From: Verrucomicrobia bacterium S94
GTDB taxonomy: Bacteria; Verrucomicrobiota; Kiritimatiellia; Kiritimatiellales; Pontiellaceae
DNA length: 64,000 nucleotides
Direction of reading: 5' to 3'
Assembly: GCA_004299845.1 (NCBI GenBank)
Contig: CP036201.1
Coordinates: 2,790,001-2,854,000, forward strand
Shown: positions 27,801-34,693 of the stretch, in pieces
Position numbering within the stretch: the stretch's first letter is position 1
How the letters are laid out: every line of letters begins with the position of its first letter
Notes under the pieces: generated by a model
What the model was told of the DNA's origin: nothing
Databases searched by the model: none
The model's input: the letters and a program-made list of their open reading frames with translations, nothing else
Position numbers and translations under genes: made by a program

Positions 27801-27909
27801 CATCATCAATCTTCCGCAATACAGGTTTTAAATCCGGATGGGCATCAAGCAACTCACGCAGCTCTTCATCCAAAACCTGCTCATAAATTCCCAACGCCAA
27901 ATTATGCAT
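24805..27909 (-). CDS. PLD-DEAH helicase with C-terminal DUF3427
   Basis: A 1034-residue protein from ATG 27909 (GAGG nine bases upstream; a TTG at 27915 is less likely). The N-terminal third has a phospholipase D-type nuclease motif, RLHAKAYHF followed by IGSANMS (the HxK...N set). A superfamily 2 helicase follows: NLVVAATGTGKTVVSAL, IVDEAHHGVASSYRP, LLGLTATPERMDG and the motif VI region QQLGRGLRHAPGKDCLTVLD. The last roughly 350 residues are DUF3427. Its start overlaps the NUDIX stop by 8 bases. HNH and NUDIX genes upstream point to defence or DNA repair. Confidence 0.85.
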   Translation of the reverse strand: MHNLALGIYEQVLDEELRELLDAHPDLKPVLRKIDDEEAPQVYAQFVGQVLGKALRVAKKNQRVDIINRLLELLSATDGLDYVQRHAVLADDKNLLTEVKSSPVAFTRPKTPLSTSALLTGQGMDPPLEHELRAEMLTADRVDILISFIKWSGLRLLMPAFERLAKENIPVRIISTSYMGASDPVALEWLSEQDNISIKVSYDTGGTRLHAKAYHFVRNSGFSTAYIGSANMSHSAMTQGLEWTVKVTAQDMPHILERFVADFSAYWESPEFEPFAGKQDFDRFRSAINRFKQRATGGPQFFAEITPRPFQERILEALAAARQNGSMRNLVVAATGTGKTVVSALDYKRYCEQTGRKERLLFVVHRKEILEQALACFRTVLRDQNFGELLVDGIEPTEWEHVFASVQSLKSRKPWLKFGDDYFRFVIVDEAHHGVASSYRPIFDHLKPNILLGLTATPERMDGSLILPDFDGRFSAEIRLPEALEEKLLCPFHYFGVTDNIDLDEERFWRNGRYDKRELENIYTGDDFRAKERVDLILQAIHKYQPDLSGVKGVGFCAGRKHAHYMAKCFNDAGIASAVILGDTGREERAQRMRSLREGDLSFLFAVDVLSEGVDVPELNMALFLRPTESLTVFLQQLGRGLRHAPGKDCLTVLDFVGQTHRKYRLDTKFTALLSRNRQRIDREIENDFPNLPAGCSIILERIARERILKKIKTVLSDLKNFIPETIQTWDCHYYKPLTFGNFIDETGLSPIAVLKKKSWSEWKAVAKGLPAPKDPDLVVARKALTRLVLRSDPKLLEMVEDIAENRVACETEEKYGCSGTSLHYLFWGQKGGNVGVRNFSDSLEKWSRNVTVVQDAAEISEWRRRNQPYPFFDIDLPFSCDLKLHAAYGSHEIKAALRLNSIEKPGPMGVGVYHNKELKVYAHLVTFRKVEQDFSPTTLYKDYPISRNQMHWESQSTATQISSTGQNYIHFKERGYTILFFGRVEKQVEGEAAPFIFLGPASKLLSYEGDRPISMIWELEHFMPAALFEEARP

Positions 27910-28312
27910 AAACAAGAACCTCTTTAACTAAGTGTTCAACAATTGGAATATCCGCCGGCGCCCATTTCAGCAGAGTCCACTCAGATGGGACGACCCACTT
28001 TGAATCTATGTGCTCTGTAAGCGAAATTAATGGCCGCTCAACGCACTCATGAAGAAACGGAGTTAACCGAATGGTTCCAAAATCATACTCATGAGTTGAA
28101 TCAGGAAGACGTTTTAATTCTCCAACGGTCCACGAAAGCTCCTCTCGTATCTCTCGCCGCAATGCATCTTCTGCATTTTCACCCGGCTCCACTTTTCCAC
28201 CGGGAAATTCCCAGAGCAACGACTGACTCTTCCCGACAGGCCTTTGCGCGGCAAAAAACAACCCTTTCCGATCAGCTAACACAAGACAAACTACATGGAT
28301 CAACTTTTTCAT
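27902..28312 (-). CDS. NUDIX hydrolase (MutT-like)
   Basis: A 136-residue NUDIX protein. The Nudix box is complete: GGKVEPGENAEDALRREIRE followed by ELSW. It also has LFFAAQRPVGKSQSLLWEFP, typical of MutT/8-oxo-dGTP-type (deoxy)nucleoside triphosphate pyrophosphohydrolases. It is co-transcribed: 13 bases after the HNH gene and overlapping the helicase start. It may sanitise nucleotides or produce or destroy a nucleotide signal for the neighbouring nucleases. Confidence 0.88.
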   Translation of the reverse strand: MKKLIHVVCLVLADRKGLFFAAQRPVGKSQSLLWEFPGGKVEPGENAEDALRREIREELSWTVGELKRLPDSTHEYDFGTIRLTPFLHECVERPLISLTEHIDSKWVVPSEWTLLKWAPADIPIVEHLVKEVLVYA

Positions 28313-28325
28313 CTTTCTGCAACCG

Positions 28326-29186
28326 TTATGCCACCAACTTCTCCCGATGTTGTTCTAAACAACCCTGATCGGGACAAAAGCGTTTGGGTTTCCTCAACGG
28401 CTTTCCCTCAAAAGCTGAAAACTGCGTTTTAAATGCCTCGTTGGTGTAAAACTCCTTCAACACCGGACTGAAGATCATACGGTAATCTTCATCGAATGAA
28501 ATTAGGTGTTTGTCGAAGGCGGCATCATAGGTCGCCGATAAACACAAACCATTGTCTGGATTCATTCTAACTTTTTCATCTTCAGCCCAGCCAACGATAT
28601 GACTCGCACGCAAAACTTCAGGAACATTCAAACCGGTAATGCAACACTCGTGATTATATTGCTCCAAAATCATTTTGCGGAAAAATCGCTGTCCGATCCG
28701 GGTCTTTACTTCACGTACGGCGTCTTTTCCCGCTTTGGTGTTCAAATCCAGATCCAGATCAGCAACCAACAGTTCTGCAGAATCAATGTCTTGCTCAGCC
28801 AGCTTCTCTCTGATCTCGCCCGGATTTTTCCGCCCATCTCGATAAATTTCCCACATTTTCTGTTCGTACAGATAGATCACTAAAAATTCGCGGTAACTTC
28901 TTAAAGCAGCGGAACAAAAATTCTGTTTCCAATAACTGGAGGGCTCCTCCCCATTAAAAATTCCATGTTGCCCGAGTTTCTGATGCTCCAGAACCAACTG
29001 ATATAAGCTTTGAATATGTGCTGCAGATGAAATTTCCCAAACACTACTGGCGTTCAATTCTTTCGGAGCCTTCCGCCCGAGAATAGAATCTAAAAGGTCG
29101 ATCGCCCGAATATACGACGATGCCCGATTACTCCCTTCGGCATTTTGCTCCTTAATGAAAACTGAAAACAAATCCCTGAAATTCAC
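28326..29186 (-). CDS. HNH endonuclease
   Basis: A 286-residue protein from GTG 29186 (AGGGG seven bases upstream; TTG 29192 is an alternative). The C-terminal part is an HNH_2-type nuclease: ECCITGLNVPEVLRASHIVG, then NPDNGLCLSATYDAAFDKHL. The helical N-terminal half probably recognises DNA or a partner. It is the first gene of the HNH / NUDIX / PLD-helicase operon, so it may be the cutting effector. Confidence 0.87.
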   Translation of the reverse strand: MNFRDLFSVFIKEQNAEGSNRASSYIRAIDLLDSILGRKAPKELNASSVWEISSAAHIQSLYQLVLEHQKLGQHGIFNGEEPSSYWKQNFCSAALRSYREFLVIYLYEQKMWEIYRDGRKNPGEIREKLAEQDIDSAELLVADLDLDLNTKAGKDAVREVKTRIGQRFFRKMILEQYNHECCITGLNVPEVLRASHIVGWAEDEKVRMNPDNGLCLSATYDAAFDKHLISFDEDYRMIFSPVLKEFYTNEAFKTQFSAFEGKPLRKPKRFCPDQGCLEQHREKLVA

Positions 29187-29234
29187 TGCCAACCCCTAAG
29201 GCTATGTTTAAGCAGCTTAGAGAAGCTCATCCCA

Positions 29235-29253
29235 ATTTCCAAGGTTTGGAAAT
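29235..29253. promoter_or_regulatory. Inverted repeat upstream of the HNH operon
   Basis: ATTTCCAA and TTGGAAAT form a perfect 8-bp inverted repeat with a GGT centre, about 50 bases before the HNH start. It could be an operator for this operon. A loosely similar TTTTCCAACC...GGGAAAA occurs near 31805, so a dispersed repeat is the alternative. The rest of 29187-29455 shows nothing else clear. Confidence 0.35.
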
Positions 29254-29455
29254 ACTTTCTTTTGCGATGAATCAACACTGCTTCAATCGGAGCAAAAAAA
29301 TTCCTGCAAATCAGCAATGTTATGCATTTACTGCTGACCAGGTGCCGCCCGAACCCCATTTTTAATTCACTTCGTTCGATAAGATATCCCCCTGCGAATC
29401 ATCTTCTGCCCAATCTCGTTTTAGTACCTCTTGCGCATCTTTGTGACTAAACATT

Positions 29456-29671
29456 CTATAGTTGATTCCTGATTTCCTTGACGACACGTCGATAATATTG
29501 AGCCATATTGCGGGCTTCGGAGGCGTCACACACCTCAAGAATGTAGTCCTCGACATAACCGGATTCATGATATTCAGCCGTGCGCTCGTAATCCTCGGCA
29601 CGGCATGTAAGCCCATCGATGATTTGACCCCAGTCATCCACTTCCAACGCAATAGTCACTTTCTTTTTCAT
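29456..29671 (-). CDS. Small conserved-looking hypothetical protein
   Basis: A 71-residue protein from ATG 29671. The acidic, helical sequence VTIALEVDDWGQIIDGLTCR, EDYERTAEYHESGYVEDY and DASEARNMAQYYRRVVKEIR resembles small proteins of unknown function I have seen in many bacteria. It has no signal or membrane segment. It is separate from the HNH operon (270 bases away) and from the membrane protein upstream. Confidence 0.55.
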   Translation of the reverse strand: MKKKVTIALEVDDWGQIIDGLTCRAEDYERTAEYHESGYVEDYILEVCDASEARNMAQYYRRVVKEIRNQL

Positions 29672-30026
29672 CCGCACAGTTCTAGCGCAGATGGAAATGT
29701 CGGTCTACAGACTAGAAGTCTAATATTCCATTATTTTTCCAATTCGTATGGATATGAAAAAAGGGCCCTTGACAACACCCTTCATGCAAAATCAAAGAGG
29801 ATCTGAGAGTACCTAACTCTGTGGCTTATCGCTCACGTTTGGTCCATCGACAATTGCTGCCGCACTATTGACCGACTTGACCAACTGAAGTATTCGGTGG
29901 ATTCATCACGGCCATTGGAGGACATCGAAAACGGCCCTGTAAGAAATAGTTGTTATGACATCCGGAGCGCAATCTTGCTTCCGGAAACCGAAATCCAGTT
30001 AAACAAAGTCATCAACAGACATCAGT
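29672..30026. other. Intergenic region without a recognised gene
   Basis: A short imperfect inverted repeat (CCGGAGCGCAA...TTGCTTCCGG, near 29962-29983) is the only structure seen; it could end transcription of the membrane protein gene on the minus strand. I see no tRNA or reading frame that looks coding. Confidence 0.4.
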
Positions 30027-31553
30027 CTATGCAATGCCTTGTTCATCCAAATCTTGCTCATCAGTCATAAATGGGTTTGTAATCATAAAGATGGAACGAG
30101 CGAGGAGATACCAGACGAATACAGGTCCCAAAGCGGCTCCCCAGATAATCCGGGAACTCAGAGATATACCGGATTCCCCTAATACACGCGTCATGGCCTG
30201 AGTAAGCTGATCTTTGGTTATTCGGCGTCTAAGATAAGCCACAGTGAAGGGCCAGAGACTTGATGCTGTTTTAGCGGCAACGCCACCCGACGCCACATGG
30301 AGAGCATCAAATTCGGGTAACTGGTCAACTAAACGATCAAAGTTATCCTCTGTCACTTTTTCAAGTTCAGCTTCTGAATAGGTCGAAAAATCCACCATGG
30401 GATGATCACCAAAATATTCCTGCATTTCATGTGTGGTAAGAATTGGAATATCAGGATATCGCATCAAGGCATGCTCTATCAGCGAAGGATCAGCTGCTGC
30501 CTTTAGCGACACCGCTATTTCCTGCCCCGATTCAAGATTAGTAAAAACAATATCTGACCCGGGAAAAGTTCGATCCTCATGTAGCGCCGCAACAATTACA
30601 TCACCATCAAAATTTTCCCTGTGTTCAATTAGCTGTTCAAACATCTCGCCTTTAACAAGATTTACATCACCAGCCAATTGATCTGGCGTACGTCCCTCAA
30701 AATAAGCCTGTATCTCCTCCACGGAAGCATCACCCAGCTGTTTAGAATAGGCCCGACGAATGGAATCGAGGAAAACATCCCCAAGCGGTCCATTCAACTG
30801 ATCCGTATTTCCGCTAACCAACGTAGCCATAGCAGCAAAAGAAAACACCTCACCACGAATAGCTGGATCATAAACCGCTATCTCACCCATAAGCCAAGAT
30901 TTGAGCCGACCTCCTACCAAACGAATATTCTTCGGATCACCAAGCTTCTTAATGAATTTCATTTGAAATTTGATCAACTTTTTGAACCTAGCAATTAAAC
31001 GTCCTAACGCTCCCTGTGGGATCCGGAAACTACCCGCCCGTTGCACCTCTTCAAACCCTGTCCAGAAAAGCAGACCAACAAAGTTCGTAACGATTAGCTC
31101 AGACATGACCGTTACCGCAAAAGCTCCAGGAATCAGTGATAACAGAGCAAAGGCTCCATTAAGCAGCATGCGAAATATGTAAAGAATAATCACCGCAGTT
31201 CCTGCCAGAAGCCCAAAATACTTCCAGATATCGTTAACATCCTTGATCCGGATTCCAACATGTCTGGCCACGGAGAAAGCCATCCACGCCTCCAGAGCCA
31301 TCGACACAAAAACACCGATCCCGAGCTTTCCCGGAAGTCCTGCAAGAACTGCATTTGCGATAGAAACTTGAGTAATAGTGGCAAGGATCTGACGCTCTGT
31401 ATCGCTTTGAACCTGAAAAACCTTTTTGAACGGTTCGAATACAAAATCTCGAATAGATGCCGTTTCGAATAAGCGCTGAACAAGAGCTTTATTTTGGGAA
31501 AGCCACTCTTTGGCAACATCCGTATCTCGATATCTCTCGATACGTTTTTTCAT
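30027..31553 (-). CDS. Membrane protein with possible nuclease-like domain
   Basis: A 508-residue protein from ATG 31553 (AGGTG just upstream; a TTG at 31586 would add 11 residues). Hydrophobic stretches near the N-terminal third (ILATITQVSIANAVLAGLPG, YFGLLAGTAVIILYIFRMLL, FALLSLIPGAFAVTVMSELI) and one at the C-terminus (ALGPVFVWYLLARSIFMI) suggest membrane insertion. Residues about 310-380 (NLVKGEMFEQLIEHRENFDG, then FPGSDIVFTNLESGQ and IAVSLKAA) have the acidic-x-Lys spacing of a PD-(D/E)xK nuclease fold, but this is a weak visual match. I do not recognise the family. Its neighbours suggest a defence or toxin context. Confidence 0.5.
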   Translation of the reverse strand: MKKRIERYRDTDVAKEWLSQNKALVQRLFETASIRDFVFEPFKKVFQVQSDTERQILATITQVSIANAVLAGLPGKLGIGVFVSMALEAWMAFSVARHVGIRIKDVNDIWKYFGLLAGTAVIILYIFRMLLNGAFALLSLIPGAFAVTVMSELIVTNFVGLLFWTGFEEVQRAGSFRIPQGALGRLIARFKKLIKFQMKFIKKLGDPKNIRLVGGRLKSWLMGEIAVYDPAIRGEVFSFAAMATLVSGNTDQLNGPLGDVFLDSIRRAYSKQLGDASVEEIQAYFEGRTPDQLAGDVNLVKGEMFEQLIEHRENFDGDVIVAALHEDRTFPGSDIVFTNLESGQEIAVSLKAAADPSLIEHALMRYPDIPILTTHEMQEYFGDHPMVDFSTYSEAELEKVTEDNFDRLVDQLPEFDALHVASGGVAAKTASSLWPFTVAYLRRRITKDQLTQAMTRVLGESGISLSSRIIWGAALGPVFVWYLLARSIFMITNPFMTDEQDLDEQGIA

Positions 31554-32053
31554 GTCACCTGATACTTTTTGATGAATGCTTTCCAATTCACAGCAACCCC
31601 GACAAATGCCCTTTACTCACAAAGCATATAAGGTCATTGGCGAACGACACAATTAAATACTAACTTTTAGAGCCTACCCGCAAATCTAAGCCTCTCCGCC
31701 TTTTCCACCCTTCCCCCGCGCCCCCATCCCTATAACCCGGCAGAACGGCCCCGCTCGAATGACGGCGTTTCACGGCAAACTCTGCAGCTTTGCGAAAATC
31801 GTTTTCCAACCTTTATGGGAAAAGAAAATGAAGCTTTTTACAGGGCCGGGGTCCCTCCCTGCAGTCCGGTTGAATGATGTTGCGCACGCGCGCCCGATGG
31901 GGCATCGGGCCTACAGTCATGGGAAAAACCGTTCTGCAGGCCACGGATGTGACCCAAACAGAATTCCCGGTATCGAAACGATGCAGAATGCCCCTAAATT
32001 AAACATGATACCAGCCGGTAAGTGCCGCTGTTCCGGCGATTTCGGGGTTTGGT

Positions 32054-32075
32054 CGTACCGCAGGCGGCTCGCCTG
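32054..32075. repeat. GTACCGCAGGCG palindromic repeat
   Basis: GTACCGCAGGCGGCTCGCCT followed by GC is an imperfect palindrome. The same unit, with TCC instead of GCT in the middle, occurs in reverse orientation at 54492-54514 inside the DUF5107 gene, where it is translated. Confidence 0.55.
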
Positions 32076-32103
32076 CTGATCCATCGGATGGTCTGAAAGA
32101 AAC

Positions 32104-32121
32104 GGCGCTCTGGACAGGATT
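32104..32121. repeat. Partial duplicate of the tRNA-Arg 3' end (possible att remnant)
   Basis: The 18 bases GGCGCTCTGGACAGGATT are identical to 32216-32233, the 3' end of the tRNA-Arg gene, 112 bases away in the same orientation. Direct copies of a tRNA end are typical of integration sites of genomic islands, but no integrase gene is in the window. Confidence 0.5.
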
Positions 32122-32214
32122 GTTTCACCCCTGCGGACTTTCGCAAGCTCAAGTTTCACTTCGCTTCGCTTGTGTCGAACCGTCGGTTCGAATCTGACAT
32201 ATCACCATAAAAAA

Positions 32215-32291
<77 letters not shown>

Positions 32292-32558
32292 GCATGAGAA
32301 AGGGTCGGCAATATATTCCAACATCTGAAAAAAGAGCAAGCCGTTTACCGACAAATTACAGCCCGGGAGCCATCGGGCAGACTGTTCATCAAACGATCAA
32401 CGTTTCTTTTTCCTTACGTACGGTCAGCCCCCTCCCCTTCGCCCCTCTGAACATTTAAATTTGCAGCCAATGATCCGATCAAAAGGAGCACCTAATTTCC
32501 TGGAACGTATAAAAAATACGGCATCCAGGTATCAACAGCAATCCGCCACCCACACGAC

Positions 32559-32575
32559 ACCTGCAATTTGCAGGT
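32559..32575. promoter_or_regulatory. Perfect inverted repeat upstream of the toxin-antitoxin pair
   Basis: ACCTGCAA T TTGCAGGT is a perfect 8-bp inverted repeat about 40 bases before the small antitoxin-like gene. Its position fits an operator for autoregulation, common in toxin-antitoxin operons, but binding is inferred only. Confidence 0.4.
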
Positions 32576-32615
32576 AAATGGAGAATCGACAAATCAGCAC
32601 CGAAGGCATACAAAT

Positions 32616-32858
32616 ATGAACAGTCAATGGATCGAAAAAATGACCAAGAAAACCAATATTTCCAGTAAAGAACTGAGTGCCTGCGCGAAAGCGGCATCCA
32701 CCGAAGCGATACGCAAGGCCAAAGCAAACGACGTATCATACACCGTGCAGGAAGGTCGCAGTATTGTTCAGCATCGCTCGGATGGCACAAAACGTGTTGT
32801 AGGCACACTTCCGAAGGCCTACGTAAAACCCGCAGAAAAACGCTACCGCGTTTCCTGA
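32616..32858 (+). CDS. Small putative antitoxin
   Basis: An 80-residue basic protein (ISSKELSACAKAASTEAIRK, then SYTVQEGRSIVQHRSDGTKR) immediately before the zeta-like kinase, two bases apart. It starts at ATG 32616; a TTG at 32568 overlaps a palindrome and is less likely. Its size, position and spacing fit the antitoxin of a two-gene module, but it is not the classic epsilon antitoxin. Confidence 0.6.
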   Translation: MNSQWIEKMTKKTNISSKELSACAKAASTEAIRKAKANDVSYTVQEGRSIVQHRSDGTKRVVGTLPKAYVKPAEKRYRVS

Positions 32859-32860
32859 CC

Positions 32861-33439
32861 ATGCAGCGCCTGCGCATCTTTGCCGGCCCGAACGGTTCGG
32901 GAAAATCTACCCTTTATAGAAAGCTGGAGGGCCAGTTTAATCTCGGACACTACCTCAATCCCGATGAACTGCATTTGCAGGTGTCTGAATCCCGAATGCT
33001 GGATTTAAACCAGCTTGGTATTTCCTGTCAGAATCGAAGCTGGGAAGCCTTCTGGAAAAAACATGGTCTGGCCTCCAAGGCACCCCGGCTTAAAAACAGC
33101 CGAATCGATAAAAATACCCTTCGCTTCTCCAAAGATCCAAAATCCTACGAGTCCGCTATCCTGGCCGACTTTCTGCGCCATCAGCTGCTTAAAACCGGCG
33201 AGACGTTTTCCTTTGAAACCGTCTTCTCCCATCCATCAAAAATGGATTTTATGAAAAAGGCCGCAGATGCCGAATACCGGACCTATCTGTATTTTGCTGC
33301 GGTCAGCTCGCCTGAAATCAGCGTGGACCGGGTCCGGCAGCGGGTTATGCTCGGCGGACACGATGTTCCTGAGGATCGCATTCGCTCGCGCTACATACGG
33401 ACACTGGAAAAATACGTTCTCGATAAACTTAAAGATTAA
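32861..33439 (+). CDS. Zeta-type toxin / P-loop kinase
   Basis: A 192-residue protein with a Walker A motif at the very start (RIFAGPNGSGKSTLYRKL), a conserved LNPDE, and FSFETVFSHPSKMDF, the pattern of zeta toxins and their chromosomal relatives. The C-terminal part has a VDRVRQRVMLGGHDVPEDRI segment. Classic zeta toxins phosphorylate UDP-N-acetylglucosamine and block wall synthesis; that activity is inferred from the family. It is coupled to the small gene upstream. The two lie between tRNA-Arg and tRNA-Lys, a common island position. Confidence 0.8.
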   Translation: MQRLRIFAGPNGSGKSTLYRKLEGQFNLGHYLNPDELHLQVSESRMLDLNQLGISCQNRSWEAFWKKHGLASKAPRLKNSRIDKNTLRFSKDPKSYESAILADFLRHQLLKTGETFSFETVFSHPSKMDFMKKAADAEYRTYLYFAAVSSPEISVDRVRQRVMLGGHDVPEDRIRSRYIRTLEKYVLDKLKD

Positions 33440-33469
33440 AACGCCTTTTCTTTGCCCATTTCCTGCAGA

Positions 33470-33491
33470 CCGCTCCCGGAATCCGGAGCGG
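33470..33491. terminator. Hairpin downstream of the zeta-like gene
   Basis: CCGCTCC and GGAGCGG pair around CGGAATCC, about 30 bases after the toxin stop codon and before tRNA-Lys. No T-tract follows, so efficiency is uncertain. Confidence 0.4.
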
Positions 33492-33563
33492 AAAGTGCAT
33501 AAAATTGAAAAAACGGATTGCGCGAAGCGTGTGCAGTGATTAGATTGCACGGCTTTTACGGAT

Positions 33564-33639
<76 letters not shown>

Positions 33640-33644
33640 TTTTA

Positions 33645-33675
33645 AAACCCTCATAATGAACGATTATGAGGGTTT
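33645..33675 (+). terminator. tRNA-Lys terminator
   Basis: AAACCCTCATAAT and ATTATGAGGGTTT form a 13-bp stem around a five-base loop, with TCTTTC after it. It is repeated identically at 33992-34022 in the duplicated unit. Confidence 0.75.
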
Positions 33676-33757
33676 CTTTCTGCTCACACTTCATCTACGG
33701 AAAAATCTCCGCCTCAACCGTGCAGTTTCGGGCGGTGTAGCGATCGCTTACCCGAAG

Positions 33758-33986
<229 letters not shown>

Positions 33987-33991
33987 TTTTA

Positions 33992-34022
33992 AAACCCTCA
34001 TAATGAACGATTATGAGGGTTT
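33992..34022 (+). terminator. Duplicated tRNA-Lys terminator
   Basis: Identical to the hairpin at 33645-33675, carried along in the tandem duplication. It follows the interrupted tRNA-Lys copy. Confidence 0.7.
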
Positions 34023-34159
34023 CTTTCTGCTCACACTTCATCTACGGAAAAATCTCCGCCTCAACCGTGCAGTTTCGGGCGGTGTAGCGATCGCTTACCC
34101 GAAGGGAAGCGATGGGCATCTGAGCCGGAAATGAAAGCCCATGCTTCGACGCATTTGAA

Positions 34160-34480
34160 TCAGGGTGCCGTGGTGAGTTTGAGTCCTATAATTCCGGAAA
34201 GGATCAGCATCATACTGAGCAGACGGCCGAGATTGACCGGTTCTTTGAAGAGAACAATGCCGAGCAGAACGACGCCGACGGCCCCGATGCCCACCCAGAT
34301 GCTGTAGGCGGTTCCGACGGGCAGTGTTTTTAATGCAATACCGAGCAGCCAGATACTGACGGCCATCGAAACAATCGTCCAGACCGACGGCCACAACCGG
34401 GTGAACCCATTGGAATATTTTAAGCCAACGGCCCAGCCCGACTCAAATAAACCGGCAATAATCAGTATAATCCATGCCAT
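34160..34480 (-). CDS. sugE: SMR-family exporter SugE/Gdx
   Basis: A 106-residue, four-helix membrane protein from ATG 34480 with AGGAGAAA eight bases upstream. It begins [20 protein letters not shown], with the essential glutamate at position 13, then [14 protein letters not shown] and [20 protein letters not shown]. The GLKYS and LPVGTAY words place it with the SugE/Gdx guanidinium exporters rather than EmrE multidrug pumps, although quaternary ammonium export is possible. I looked for a guanidine riboswitch upstream and did not see a convincing one. Confidence 0.88.
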   Translation of the reverse strand: MAWIILIIAGLFESGWAVGLKYSNGFTRLWPSVWTIVSMAVSIWLLGIALKTLPVGTAYSIWVGIGAVGVVLLGIVLFKEPVNLGRLLSMMLILSGIIGLKLTTAP

Positions 34481-34545
34481 AATGATTTCTCCTGAAGTTC
34501 CAGGCAACAAGATTGCGTTTCTCATTCATGACCCACCAAAGAAGA

Positions 34546-34575
34546 GGCGTTTACCTCTTTCTTCAGGTAAACGCC
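34546..34575. promoter_or_regulatory. Perfect 11-bp hairpin upstream of sugE
   Basis: GGCGTTTACCT and AGGTAAACGCC pair around CTTTCTTC, about 65 bases upstream of the sugE start and so probably in its leader. It could be an attenuator or an operator; on the minus strand a short T-rich stretch (TCTTCTTTGG) follows it. It does not show the ACGR loops of the guanidine-II riboswitch. Confidence 0.4.
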
Positions 34576-34693
34576 GTTAACCGCACCGTTTTTCCGTACA
34601 GCGAAGCGGGAAAATCAGCGTTCCCCCGCCTCTGCTTCTCCGGGATGGAGTCATACATCCTATTCTACCCCGAACAGGATTCCAATGGAATAT

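Larger units (their letters stand above)
31587..32214. other. Repeat-rich intergenic region
   Basis: No coding frame is convincing here. The stretch contains several small palindromes: a GCCCGATGGGGCATCGGGC unit near 31890, TTTTCCAACC...GGGAAAA near 31805, GTACCGCAGGCGGCTCGCC at 32054, a partial copy of the tRNA-Arg end at 32104-32121, and a tRNA T-arm-like hairpin (GTCGG TTCGAAT CTGAC) at 32182-32198. It reads as a deposit of short repeats next to a tRNA gene. Confidence 0.5.

Noticed and set aside
32182-32207. T-arm-like hairpin ending in CCA near tRNA-Arg
   Set aside because: GTCGG TTCGAAT CTGAC folds like a T-arm, but the acceptor is one base short and no anticodon arm is present upstream, so it is not a tRNA gene.
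34526-34690. Guanidine riboswitch upstream of sugE
   Set aside because: The conserved guanidine-I, -II or -III elements were not found; only a simple hairpin is visible.
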